A stretch of 64,000 nt of DNA from positions 558,001 to 622,000 of the forward strand of contig CAVRHO010000002.1 in the NCBI GenBank assembly GCA_963721065.1, in the 5' to 3' direction. A program made the position numbers and the translations under genes. Below are positions 47,296 to 55,543 of this stretch, piece after piece. The stretch comes from CAWBLP01 sp963721065. GTDB lineage: Bacteria > Pseudomonadota > Alphaproteobacteria > Acetobacterales > Acetobacteraceae. A model generated the notes under the pieces. The model saw nothing but the letters and a program-made list of their open reading frames with translations. It made no database searches and had not been told where the DNA came from. Position 1 is the first letter of the stretch. Each line of letters begins with the position of its first letter.

Positions 47296-47688
47296 ATGAA
47301 AGTAAGCCGCACCGACAGCCTCGATCCGGACCAGATGCTCGCCGCCGCCGATGAGGCGAGCGAGCTGCTGAAATCCCTCGCCAACCGGCACCGGCTGCTG
47401 ATCCTGTGTCAGTTGACGGAGCGTGAGCGCTCGGTCGGCGAACTCGCGGCCTTCCTCGACCTGCGCGATTCCACAGTCTCGCAGCATCTGTCGCTGCTGC
47501 GCCGCGACGGGCTGGTGCAGGCGCGGCGCGATGGGCAGACGATCTTCTATGCGATCGCCAGTGCGCCGGCCCGGCGGGTGCTGGAGACGCTGTTCGATGT
47601 GTTCTGCAAACCGCATTCCATCTGCGCCCCGTCGCAGCCGAGGCAGGCGGCACCGTCATCCACCGCGCGCCCGACCCGAAAACGCTGA
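47296..47688 (+). CDS. ArsR-family persulfide-responsive repressor (SqrR/BigR type)
   Basis: 130 residues, winged helix-turn-helix. MLAAADEASELLKSLANRHR, LLILCQLTERERSVGELAAF, the recognition helix DSTVSQHLSLLRRDGLVQAR and the wing DGQTIFYAI are the ArsR pattern. Cys38 and Cys104 are 66 residues apart, exactly the spacing of the sensing pair (Cys41/Cys107) in Rhodobacter SqrR; they form a tetrasulfide link with persulfides and release DNA. ATG 47296 has no ribosome site, and the promoter predicts a leaderless transcript. It diverges from sqr and precedes the rhodanese–RND operon, so it probably controls the locus. Confidence 0.88.
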   Translation: MKVSRTDSLDPDQMLAAADEASELLKSLANRHRLLILCQLTERERSVGELAAFLDLRDSTVSQHLSLLRRDGLVQARRDGQTIFYAIASAPARRVLETLFDVFCKPHSICAPSQPRQAAPSSTARPTRKR

Positions 47689-47735
47689 TGGAGACGGGCT
47701 CTGCCGCGACTCTCGTCGGATGCGCGCTGAACGCA

Positions 47736-47749
47736 TTGATACAGATCAA
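47736..47749. promoter_or_regulatory. Perfect FNR/FixK-type box upstream of the rhodanese–RND operon
   Basis: TTGATACAGATCAA is a full match to TTGAY-N4-RTCAA with symmetric arms. It is centred ~87 bases before the rhodanese start and just after the sensor gene ends. No strong −10 is seen at the expected 41.5-base spacing, so the promoter itself is not resolved. Confidence 0.65.
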
Positions 47750-47829
47750 TGTCGTAATACGCATCCAGGGGTTTGCTTCGCTGCCGGGAACCGGGAGCGC
47801 CTGCTTCTCACACTGCCCAGGAGGCAACC

Positions 47830-48189
47830 ATGACTGCCAGGCCCCAACTGCAGGAACTCACGCCCACCCAGGTGCATGACGCACTGCGTGACCGCTCGAT
47901 CGTCCTGGTCGATGTGCGCGAGCCGCAGGAATACGTCACCGAACGGATCCACGGCGCACTGCTGTTCCCGTTGTCCACCTTCGATCCGCGCGCACTGCCC
48001 ACCGGCACCCGCCCCGTGGTTCTGCACTGCGGTTCCGGCAAGCGCTCGGCCGTCGCCGTCGCGAAATGCATGGAGGCCGGCGTGCCGGTCAGCATGCACA
48101 TGAAGGGCGGCATCCTGGCCTGGAAGCACGCGCGCTTTCCCACCATCAGCCTGGATCCAAACACCGGCGCGGTGGTGGACCGGAAATAG
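47830..48189 (+). CDS. Rhodanese-domain sulfurtransferase
   Basis: 119 residues, one rhodanese domain. ATG 47830 (MTARPQLQELTPTQVHDALR) is chosen over upstream codons because GGAGGC lies just before it. SIVLVDVREPQEYVTERIHG is the first signature; the active loop is LHCGSGKRSAVAV with the catalytic Cys. It moves sulfane sulfur from persulfides to acceptors. It is a separate protein from the DUF2892 membrane piece that is fused to it in YgaP. First gene of an operon with the RND pump, under a perfect FNR-type box. Confidence 0.9.
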   Translation: MTARPQLQELTPTQVHDALRDRSIVLVDVREPQEYVTERIHGALLFPLSTFDPRALPTGTRPVVLHCGSGKRSAVAVAKCMEAGVPVSMHMKGGILAWKHARFPTISLDPNTGAVVDRK

Positions 48190-48249
48190 CATCGCCCGCC
48201 TGACGCCCGGCACCCGAGGCCGGCGCGCAGGTGGGAAACGAGGACCGAA

Positions 48250-49242
48250 ATGCGTATCCCCGCCATACTGACCTTCTGCCTGGTGCTGGGCGCGGCCGCG
48301 GTTGCGCATGCGCAGGCGACCTTCACCGTGAAGCTGAACGAACTGTCCGACCAGAAGGCGGTGTTCGCCACGGTGGAAAGCCCCAACGTGGTCCCGGCCC
48401 GCGCGCGCATCGGCGGCACGATCGCCAGCCTGGCGGTGCATCAGGGTGATACCGTCACCCAGGGCCAGGTGATCGCGGTCGTCGGCGACGAGAAGCTGAT
48501 CCTGCAGATCAAGGCCCTGGACGCGCAGATCACCGGCCTGAAGTCGAGCCTGGAACAGGCGCAAACCGACCTGAAGCGCGCCGAGACGCTGTTCCGGCAG
48601 GGCGTCGGCCCGCGCACCACGATGGACCAGGCACGCACGGCCGTGAATGTCGCCTCGGCCGCCCTGCGCGCCCGCACTGCGCAACGGGCGGTGGCGGAAC
48701 AGAACCTGCAGGAAGGCCAGGTGATGGCCCCGGTCGCCGGACGCGTGCTGACCGTGCCGCTGACACGGGGCACCGTGGTACTGAACGGCGACACCATCGC
48801 GACGATCGGCGAGCAGCCGTTCCTGCTGCGCCTGCGCGTGCCGGAGCGCAACGCCGTCTCCCTCCACACCGGCGACCAGATCCGCCTCGACCCCGCGCAG
48901 CTCGGCGTCAAGCAGGCCGCCACCGGCACGATCACCCTGGTGTACCCGCAGATCGAGGAGGGCCGCGTGGTGGCGGACGCCAAGGTCAGTGACCTGGGCA
49001 ACTACTTCGTCGGCGACCGCGTGCGCGTCTGGATCAACGCCGGCACGCGCGAAGGCTACGTGATCCCCGCCGACTTCGTGCAGACCCGGTTCGGTCTGGA
49101 CTACGTGCTGCTGAAACAGCCGGATGGCAGCACGGTGGCCACCCCCGTGCAGCGCGGCGATCCGCGCCCGACGCCGGCGCTGCCGAACGGCCTGGAAATT
49201 CTGTCCGGCGTGCATGCCGGCGACGTGCTGGTGAAGCCATGA
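48250..49242 (+). CDS. RND efflux periplasmic adaptor (membrane-fusion protein)
   Basis: 330 residues. Signal peptide MRIPAILTFCLVLGAAAVAH-AQ, then the lipoyl-like half-motif ARIGGTIASLAVHQGDTVTQ, a coiled-coil hairpin (ALDAQITGLKSSLEQAQTDL, KRAETLFRQGVG), the second lipoyl half EGQVMAPVAGRVLTVPLTRG and the β-barrel domain. It links the inner-membrane pump downstream to an outer-membrane channel. No TolC-type channel gene is present nearby. It is 60 bases after the rhodanese gene and 55 before the pump gene. Confidence 0.9.
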   Translation: MRIPAILTFCLVLGAAAVAHAQATFTVKLNELSDQKAVFATVESPNVVPARARIGGTIASLAVHQGDTVTQGQVIAVVGDEKLILQIKALDAQITGLKSSLEQAQTDLKRAETLFRQGVGPRTTMDQARTAVNVASAALRARTAQRAVAEQNLQEGQVMAPVAGRVLTVPLTRGTVVLNGDTIATIGEQPFLLRLRVPERNAVSLHTGDQIRLDPAQLGVKQAATGTITLVYPQIEEGRVVADAKVSDLGNYFVGDRVRVWINAGTREGYVIPADFVQTRFGLDYVLLKQPDGSTVATPVQRGDPRPTPALPNGLEILSGVHAGDVLVKP

Positions 49243-49297
49243 TCGCACCGGTGATGACTCTGGCGGTTGGAGGACGGGCGGTCGCCCGCAACCATCG

Positions 49298-52200
49298 ATG
49301 AACCTCGGTTTTGCCGGTCGGCTGACGCGCGCGACAATCCGCTCGCCGCTCACCCCGCTGTTCCTGCTGGCCGCGCTGGCCGCCGGCATGGTCGCGCTGA
49401 TGACCATCCCGCGCGAGGAGGAGCCGCAGATCAGCGTGCCGATGGTCGACATCATCGTGCAGGCGAACGGGCTGAAAGCGCCCGATGCGGTGGAGCTGGT
49501 CACCAAGCCGCTGGAGACGATCGTCAAGGCGATCAAGGGCGTCAAACACGTTTACAGCCAGACGCAGGACGACCGTGCGGTGGTCACCGTGCGGTTCGAC
49601 GTGGGCACCGACGAGGATGCCGCGGTGGTGCGGGTCAACGACAAGATCCGCGCCAACATGGACAAGATCCCGATCGGCATTCCCGAACCGCTGATCATCG
49701 GACGCGGCATCAACGACGTGGCGGTGGTCACGCTGACGCTGTCGCCGCAGCCCAATGCGGCTTCACGCTGGACGGACGAGGATCTGTACGACCTGGCGTC
49801 CAAGCTGCGCACTGAACTCACCCAGGTGCCGAATATCGGCACGACCTACCTCGTCGGCACCGGCCAGGAACAGATCCGCGTCGAACCGGACCCGGAGAAA
49901 CTGTCGCTGTTCGGCGTCACGCTGCAGCAACTGATCGCCAAGGTGCGCGGCGCCAACAGCGAGTTCGTCGCCGGCACGGTGCGCGACGCCGGCATCACCC
50001 GCACGCTGGCAGCCGGACAGACGCTGCGCGGCGTGCCGGATATCGGCCTGCTGCTGCTGACCACGCGGGACGGCCGCCCGGTGTATGTGCGCGACGTGGC
50101 GAAGGTGGTCGTCGGTCCCCGCACCACCGACAGCCGGGTGTGGGACATCACCCCTGCCAAGGCGGGGGCGGCCTGGCATCGCGAACCGGCGGTGACCATC
50201 GCCCTGGCCAAGCGCGCCGGTGCCAACGCCGTGGTGGTGGCGCAGGACATCCTGAAGCGCGTGGACTCGCTGCGCGGCCGGCTGATCCCGTCCGACATCC
50301 GCGTGCAGGTGACGCGCGACTACGGCAAGACCGCCAACGACAAGGCGAACGAGCTGCTGTTCCACCTGGCGCTGGCGACCGTGTCCATCGTGGTGCTGAT
50401 CGCGCTGGCGATCGGCTGGCGGGAAGCGGTGGTGACGCTGGTGGTGATCCCCACCACCATCCTGCTGACCATGCTGTCGGCCCGGCTGATGGGCTACACC
50501 ATCAACCGGGTCAGCCTGTTCGCGCTGATCTTCTCCATCGGTATCCTGGTGGACGACGCCATCGTGGTGGTGGAGAACATCGCCCGCCACTGGGCGATGC
50601 GCGACCGCCGCTCCCGCATGCGCGCCGCGGTCGAGGCGGTGGCCGAGGTCGGCAACCCCACCATCGTCGCCACGCTCACCGTCGTCGCCGCGCTGCTGCC
50701 GATGCTGTTCGTGTCCGGCATGATGGGGCCGTACATGGCGCCGATCCCGGCGAATGCCTCGGCGGCGATGCTGTTCTCGTTCTTCGTCGCGGTGGCGGTG
50801 GCGCCCTGGCTGCTGTGCAAGCTGGCACCCGAGCCGGGCGGGGCAGCCCGCCTGGATGAGGAGGTGGAGTGGCTGCCGGCGTCCTCCCCCGGCGTGGAGC
50901 ACGACATGTCCGGCCACCACGAGGGGCGCCTCGGCCGGATCTACCGCGCCGTCGCCACGCCGATCCTGAAGACGCGGACGCGCGCCTGGATCTTCCTGCT
51001 CACCGTCGGCCTGGGCACCATCGCCGCGTGCAGCCTGTTCTACACCGAGGACGTCACGGTGAAGCTGCTGCCGTTCGACAACAAGTCGGAGCTGGCGGTG
51101 GAGGTGAACCTGCCGGAAGGCAGCAGCCTGGAAGACACCGAGCGCACCCTGTTCGCCGCCGCCCGCATCGTGGAGAAGATCCCCGAGGTCCGCTCGGTGC
51201 AGGCCTATGCCGGCACCGCCGCGCCGTTCAACTTCAACGGCCTGGTGCGCCACTACTACATGCGCCAGTCGCCGGAGATGGGCGACCTGCAGATCAACCT
51301 GGCCGACAAGGCGGACCGCGAGCGCAGCAGCCACACCATTGCGCTGGATCTGCGCAACCGGCTGAAGGCGCTGCACCTGCCGGAAGGCACCACGACGCAG
51401 GTGGTGGAAGTGCCGCCCGGCCCGCCGGTGCTGGCGACGCTGCTGGCCGAGGTGTACGGGCCGGACGCCAGGACGCGGCTCGCCGTGGCGCAGGAAGTGA
51501 AGAAGCTGTTCCATTCGGTGCCATACATCGTCGATGTCACCGACTCCTACGGCCATCCCCGGCCGCGCCTGCGCATCAGCATCGACCAGGACGAGCTGGA
51601 ATATTTCGGCGTCGATCAGGCCGACGTGTACAGCACCATCCAGGCGCTGTTCGGCGGCGTGCCGGTCGGCTACTCGCATCGCGGCGCGGAACGCGACCCG
51701 ATCGAGATCGTCGTCGGCCTGCCCAAGCGCGACATGAGCTGGGACCAGAAGCTGGCCTCCACCCCGGTGCCGGCCAACACGCTGCCCGGCAGCAAGACGG
51801 TGGTGGAACTCGGCCAGGTGGTGCGCGCGCAGAAGGAACTCGGCTCGCGCGTGCTGTTCCGCCGCGACGGGCATTACGCCGACATGGTGATGGGCGAACT
51901 GGCCGGCGAATACGAGGCGCCGATCTACGGCATGCTGGCGGTGGACAAGCTGATCAACCAGCACGACTGGGGCAACCTGCCGAAGCCGGTGATCAGCTTC
52001 CGCGGCCAGCCGCAGGATTCGTCCCATCCCACGCTGCTGTGGGACGGCGAGTGGGAGATCACCTACGTTACCTTCCGCGACATGGGCGCCGCGTTCATGG
52101 TGGCGATGCTGGCCATCTACATCCTGGTGGTGGCGCAGTTCCGCAGCTTCAAACTGCCGCTGGTGATCCTGACGCCGATCCCGCTGACGCTGATCGGCAT

Positions 52201-52561
52201 CGTGCTGGGCCACTGGCTGTTCCACGCGCCGTTCACCGCGACCTCCATGATCGGCTTTATCGCGCTGGCCGGGATCATCGTGCGCAACTCCATTCTGCTG
52301 GTGGATTTCGTGCGGCACGGTGCCGGGCAGGGACAGACGCTGCGGGAAGTGCTGCTGACCGCGGGCGCCATCCGCTTCAAGCCGATCCTGCTGACCGCGC
52401 TGGCGGCGATGATCGGTGCGGCGACGATCCTGTCGGACCCGATCTTCCAGGGCCTGGCGATCTCGCTGCTGTTCGGCCTGGCATCATCGACGCTGCTGAC
52501 CGTGCTGGTGATCCCGGCGATCTACGTGGTGCTGCGGGATGCGAACCGGGTGGTGTCGTGA
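49298..52561 (+). CDS. RND-family efflux pump, inner-membrane subunit
   Basis: 1087 residues with 12 predicted helices and two large periplasmic loops. RSPLTPLFLLAALAAGMVAL is helix 1, and PREEEPQISVPMVDIIVQAN starts the first porter loop. The proton-relay helix has FSIGILVDDAIVVVENIARH (paired Asp), and the second half has FIALAGIIVRNSILLVDFVR. These identify an AcrB/HAE1-like pump rather than a heavy-metal HME pump, whose relay motif differs. Substrate unknown; linkage to rhodanese, sqr and the persulfide sensor suggests a sulfur compound or a redox-stress product. ATG 49298 is well placed though without a strong ribosome site. Confidence 0.93.
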   Translation: MNLGFAGRLTRATIRSPLTPLFLLAALAAGMVALMTIPREEEPQISVPMVDIIVQANGLKAPDAVELVTKPLETIVKAIKGVKHVYSQTQDDRAVVTVRFDVGTDEDAAVVRVNDKIRANMDKIPIGIPEPLIIGRGINDVAVVTLTLSPQPNAASRWTDEDLYDLASKLRTELTQVPNIGTTYLVGTGQEQIRVEPDPEKLSLFGVTLQQLIAKVRGANSEFVAGTVRDAGITRTLAAGQTLRGVPDIGLLLLTTRDGRPVYVRDVAKVVVGPRTTDSRVWDITPAKAGAAWHREPAVTIALAKRAGANAVVVAQDILKRVDSLRGRLIPSDIRVQVTRDYGKTANDKANELLFHLALATVSIVVLIALAIGWREAVVTLVVIPTTILLTMLSARLMGYTINRVSLFALIFSIGILVDDAIVVVENIARHWAMRDRRSRMRAAVEAVAEVGNPTIVATLTVVAALLPMLFVSGMMGPYMAPIPANASAAMLFSFFVAVAVAPWLLCKLAPEPGGAARLDEEVEWLPASSPGVEHDMSGHHEGRLGRIYRAVATPILKTRTRAWIFLLTVGLGTIAACSLFYTEDVTVKLLPFDNKSELAVEVNLPEGSSLEDTERTLFAAARIVEKIPEVRSVQAYAGTAAPFNFNGLVRHYYMRQSPEMGDLQINLADKADRERSSHTIALDLRNRLKALHLPEGTTTQVVEVPPGPPVLATLLAEVYGPDARTRLAVAQEVKKLFHSVPYIVDVTDSYGHPRPRLRISIDQDELEYFGVDQADVYSTIQALFGGVPVGYSHRGAERDPIEIVVGLPKRDMSWDQKLASTPVPANTLPGSKTVVELGQVVRAQKELGSRVLFRRDGHYADMVMGELAGEYEAPIYGMLAVDKLINQHDWGNLPKPVISFRGQPQDSSHPTLLWDGEWEITYVTFRDMGAAFMVAMLAIYILVVAQFRSFKLPLVILTPIPLTLIGIVLGHWLFHAPFTATSMIGFIALAGIIVRNSILLVDFVRHGAGQGQTLREVLLTAGAIRFKPILLTALAAMIGAATILSDPIFQGLAISLLFGLASSTLLTVLVIPAIYVVLRDANRVVS

Positions 52562-52647
52562 GCGCATGCGCCTGGCAGCCCACATCCGTCGTGCGGGACT
52601 TCCGCTCCATGGACGGCCGGTGGTGCGGGCAAGCGCCGCTCTTCCGG

Positions 52648-52760
52648 GTCATGACCGGGCCCGATCAGGCTCGACCGGGCCATTTACCCCGGCAAGGCGT
52701 CGGTCCGTTGCATTCCGACCCGATCCTTCCGGCGTCGATGGCCGGGGATCCGGCCATGAC
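52648..52760. repeat. REPIN-like element
   Basis: Left arm GTCATGACCGGGCCCGATCA, right arm GATGGCCGGGGATCCGGCCA ending TGAC; centre CCCGATCCTTCCGGCG. More diverged than others. It lies in the 403-base gap between the RND pump gene and tRNA-Pro, in which no gene is seen. Confidence 0.6.
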
Positions 52761-52964
52761 GCGAAGGACTGGTGCCGGCATGCCGATTTACATGCCCATG
52801 GGGCCCCCGCCGCCACCACGTGGCGGAGTGCGCCGAAGGCCGCCGGTCACCCCCGGCCCTGCGCCCATTATCCCGATGCCCGTCCGACTTGCGCGTCACG
52901 CGCACGAAAGCGCAGATCGAGCCTTGCCGGGCCGCGCCGGCGAGGCTATATCGCCCGCCTCGGC

Positions 52965-53041
52965 CGGAGTGTAGCTCAGCCTGGTAGAGCACTGTGTTCG
53001 GGACGCAGGGGCCGGAGGTTCGAATCCTCTCACTCCGACCA
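52965..53041 (+). tRNA. tRNA-Pro (anticodon CGG)
   Basis: 77 bases with encoded CCA. The acceptor stem CGGAGTG pairs with CACTCCG; the D-arm is GCTC...GAGC; the anticodon stem CTGTG pairs with CGCAG around loop TTCGGGA, giving CGG, which reads the proline codon CCG; the T-arm is GGAGGTTCGAATCCTCT. The CCG codon is abundant in this GC-rich genome. Confidence 0.95.
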
Positions 53042-53049
53042 TTTCCCGC

Positions 53050-54300
53050 CTATCGCCGTCGGCGTAGCCGCCCCACCACGCGGCGGGGCCACGCGGTCGC
53101 GCGCCAGCATGTGCTGCGCTCGATATCCTGCCGAACCCGGATCGCCGCCTCTGCCCGCTGTTCCGCGGCGTCCCGCGCGCGCTCCGCCTCGGCGCGCGCC
53201 TGCTCGGCCGCCTCCCGTCTCCGTTCCGCCGTTGTCCGCTCCCGCTCCGCCACGGCGCACGCCTGCTCTGCTGCCACACGCGAATCGTCCGCCGCGCCGG
53301 CGCGGCGGTCCGCGGCGTCGGCGCGCTGTTCGGCATCCTCAAGGGATCGGCTCAGTCGGGCGACCACGGCCTCATGCGTCTCGCGCTGCTGCAACAGGCT
53401 GCGGCGTAGCAGATCGGCGGCATCCGGCGCCTGCGGCAAAACCGGGGCGGCAGAATCCAGGGTGGCCCGGCCTGGCCCCGGGACGGCGCCATACGCCGCA
53501 TCGAGCCGATCGCACACGGCACGGAACCGTGCCGAGCCATCCAGCCCCTGTTCCTCCTCCCAGACTTTCAGCCGGTCGATCAGGTCATACACGGTCCGCA
53601 GCACCGCCACCGCGGCGGGATAGCCGCCCGGCGCCTGGTTGCGGGTACGCGACAGCCAGTGCGCAATCCGGGCCTGGGCGAATGCGGCCAGGTCCTGTCC
53701 GGCATCCGTCACGCGCACCCGGTCGGTGCGGGAGGTGTAGCGGTTCGCCTTCTCCACCCATTGCGCCACATCCCGGTGCGACAGGTGGTGGATGCAGACC
53801 CCGGTTTCCGGTGCGACCCGCTGCACGCGGTCGGTCAGCAGTTCCGTGCCGGCATGCACCGTGCCGCCAAACCGCAGCGCGCCCCGGCGGAACAGGCGGA
53901 TGTGATGCTCCGGCCAGTAGTAGGCCTGCTCGTCATGGATCCCCAGGATGTAGTGGCGCAGCGGAAAGGCATAGGCGTCGGCCTGCGGATCGGCCAGTTC
54001 CCGCCGGATGAACGCGGCCGCTTCGGGGCTGAGGCACTCGTCGTCATCCAGGAACAGAACCCATTCATGCGTGCACTGGTCTGCCGCGAAGGCCCGGGTG
54101 TCCTCCACCGTCGGCGACCAGGGCACGGTGATCACGCGATCAGCGAGCGAGGCCGCAATGGCCGGCGTGTCGTCGCCGGAGGACTTGTCCACCACGATAA
54201 GCTCATCGGCGAACCGCAGCCCGCGCAGGCAGGTGCCAACGATCGATGCCCGGTCGAAGGAAACGACGAAGGCGCTGAGCTTTCTGCTGGACGCGGTCAT
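53050..54300 (-). CDS. Family 2 glycosyltransferase with long C-terminal coiled coil
   Basis: 416 residues. ATG 54300 gives MTASSRKLSAFVVSFDRASI; an ATG 45 bases upstream adds a non-conserved leader. The GT2 domain (residues ~5–250) has ADELIVVDKSSGDDTPAIAA and the metal motif WVLFLDDDECLSPEAAAFIR, resembling WaaE/KdtX-like LPS glucosyltransferases. Residues ~310–395 are an uninterrupted Ala/Glu/Arg heptad-rich coiled coil (EDAEQRADAADRRAGAADDS, AERRREAAEQARAEAERARD), followed by a basic tail. This coil is not typical of the family and may drive oligomerisation or scaffold binding. It diverges from the sulfotransferase-like gene. Confidence 0.83.
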   Translation of the reverse strand: MTASSRKLSAFVVSFDRASIVGTCLRGLRFADELIVVDKSSGDDTPAIAASLADRVITVPWSPTVEDTRAFAADQCTHEWVLFLDDDECLSPEAAAFIRRELADPQADAYAFPLRHYILGIHDEQAYYWPEHHIRLFRRGALRFGGTVHAGTELLTDRVQRVAPETGVCIHHLSHRDVAQWVEKANRYTSRTDRVRVTDAGQDLAAFAQARIAHWLSRTRNQAPGGYPAAVAVLRTVYDLIDRLKVWEEEQGLDGSARFRAVCDRLDAAYGAVPGPGRATLDSAAPVLPQAPDAADLLRRSLLQQRETHEAVVARLSRSLEDAEQRADAADRRAGAADDSRVAAEQACAVAERERTTAERRREAAEQARAEAERARDAAEQRAEAAIRVRQDIERSTCWRATAWPRRVVGRLRRRR

Positions 54301-54494
54301 GTGTGACGTGGCTTCCGGACCTTCTGCGCCAGCATGCACACGCATTCATGAAGCCTTGGTAAACGGCGCCCCCGGCACCGCTTTTCGCAGCCGGTTGCGG
54401 CATGCGCTGCCCGAAGATCGGTCGCAGGTTACTGGAGTTGCAGTGCGAGGCTGGATACAACCGTATGTATCGGAGTTGAGGAGCCAGACCAGAC

Positions 54495-55451
54495 GTGGGG
54501 ACGGAGCGACGCATCAATACGGGTTCGATCGTCACCGGCGTGCAAAGCGGGCCGGCCGGCGATCGTCGCCAGAGGGAGCGGACCATCATCATATCCGGCG
54601 TTGCCCGTTCCGGAACCAGTATGATCGCCGGCATGCTGCGGGAGGCCGGGGTGTTCCTGGGCGAGTTCCTGCGCGACGTGGTGGTCGAGGACGCCCAGAT
54701 GCTGGAGCTGCTGCGCAACCGGAACATGCCGGCGTTGCAGGAGCTGATTGCGGAGCGCAACGAGCAGTTTCCCGTCTGGGGCTTCAAGCTTCCCAACCTG
54801 CACGCGTATCTCCGGCACGACGAGGTCGCGCTGTTCCGCAACCCGCATCTCATCCTCATCTACCGCGACCCCGTCGCGGTCGCCGTCCGCTCGGCTCTCT
54901 CCGAGCACTATAACGCGCTCGACGCGGTGACGAGTACCAGCGGTGGCCAGGAGGCTCTGCTACGGTTCACGCGCCGCGCCGGCTGCCCCGCCATGCTGCT
55001 GAGTTACGAGAAGGTGCTGGTGACACCGCATGCCGCCATCGACGCCCTGCTGTCGTTCTGCGGCCTGTCCGTTCCCGTAAAGCAACGGAACCGGATGGCT
55101 GCCGCGGTTCGTCCCAACCGGCCCGAATATCTCGATATCGCCAACAGCGAGTTCGCCGGTTCCATCGACGGACTGCGCGACGGGCAGCTTTATGGCTGGT
55201 GCTGTCAGGTTGACCGTTTGGAACCCCAGCACCTGGACATCCTTGCCGACGGAACTCTGCTGCAGAGCGTCGTGGCCAACCGCTACCGGGAAGACCTGGC
55301 AAACCGCGGTGTGGGCAATGGCTGCCACGGTTTCATCGTCGATCTGACGCCCTACGACCTGCCACCCAGGACCGTGTTGCGCGTCCGGGTCCGCGACCGC
55401 GTGCTGGAACTGGCCAAGAGCGGCCAACCGATGAGTTCGTTCCCGCGGTAG
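54495..55451 (+). CDS. Sulfotransferase-like P-loop protein
   Basis: 318 residues; start GTG 54495. The PAPS-binding 5'-loop is TIIISGVARSGTSMIAGML (residues ~30–48), and the 3'-phosphate-binding region is LILIYRDPVAVAVRSALSEH. The C-terminal ~95 residues (DGQLYGWCCQVDRLEPQHLD, RYREDLANRGVGNGCHGF) form a separate β-rich domain seen at the end of many glycan-modifying enzymes in these bacteria. It probably sulfates a surface glycan or lipid; the acceptor is unknown. It pairs divergently with a GT2 gene, supporting a cell-surface role. Confidence 0.78.
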   Translation: MGTERRINTGSIVTGVQSGPAGDRRQRERTIIISGVARSGTSMIAGMLREAGVFLGEFLRDVVVEDAQMLELLRNRNMPALQELIAERNEQFPVWGFKLPNLHAYLRHDEVALFRNPHLILIYRDPVAVAVRSALSEHYNALDAVTSTSGGQEALLRFTRRAGCPAMLLSYEKVLVTPHAAIDALLSFCGLSVPVKQRNRMAAAVRPNRPEYLDIANSEFAGSIDGLRDGQLYGWCCQVDRLEPQHLDILADGTLLQSVVANRYREDLANRGVGNGCHGFIVDLTPYDLPPRTVLRVRVRDRVLELAKSGQPMSSFPR

Positions 55452-55502
55452 ATTGTTCCCGCCTCTGTGGGTGGTCTGACCCACGGCCGACCACGATGTT
55501 GC

Positions 55503-55543
55503 GTTGCCGGCCAACGGTCGAACGATACGCGGGCTGGCATTAC
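55503..55543. repeat. Second dispersed repeat, copy B
   Basis: GTTGCCGGCCAACGGTC followed by ACGATACGCGG matches the copy at 8294–8336 with a few substitutions. It ends at the stop codon of the amidase gene. Confidence 0.6.

Noticed and set aside
49763..52318. An 851-codon open frame antisense to the RND pump gene
   Set aside because: Shadow frame; the pump gene on the plus strand has full family signatures.
52965..53041. tRNA-Pro as an integration site of an island
   Set aside because: No partial tRNA repeat, integrase or composition change is seen on either side.
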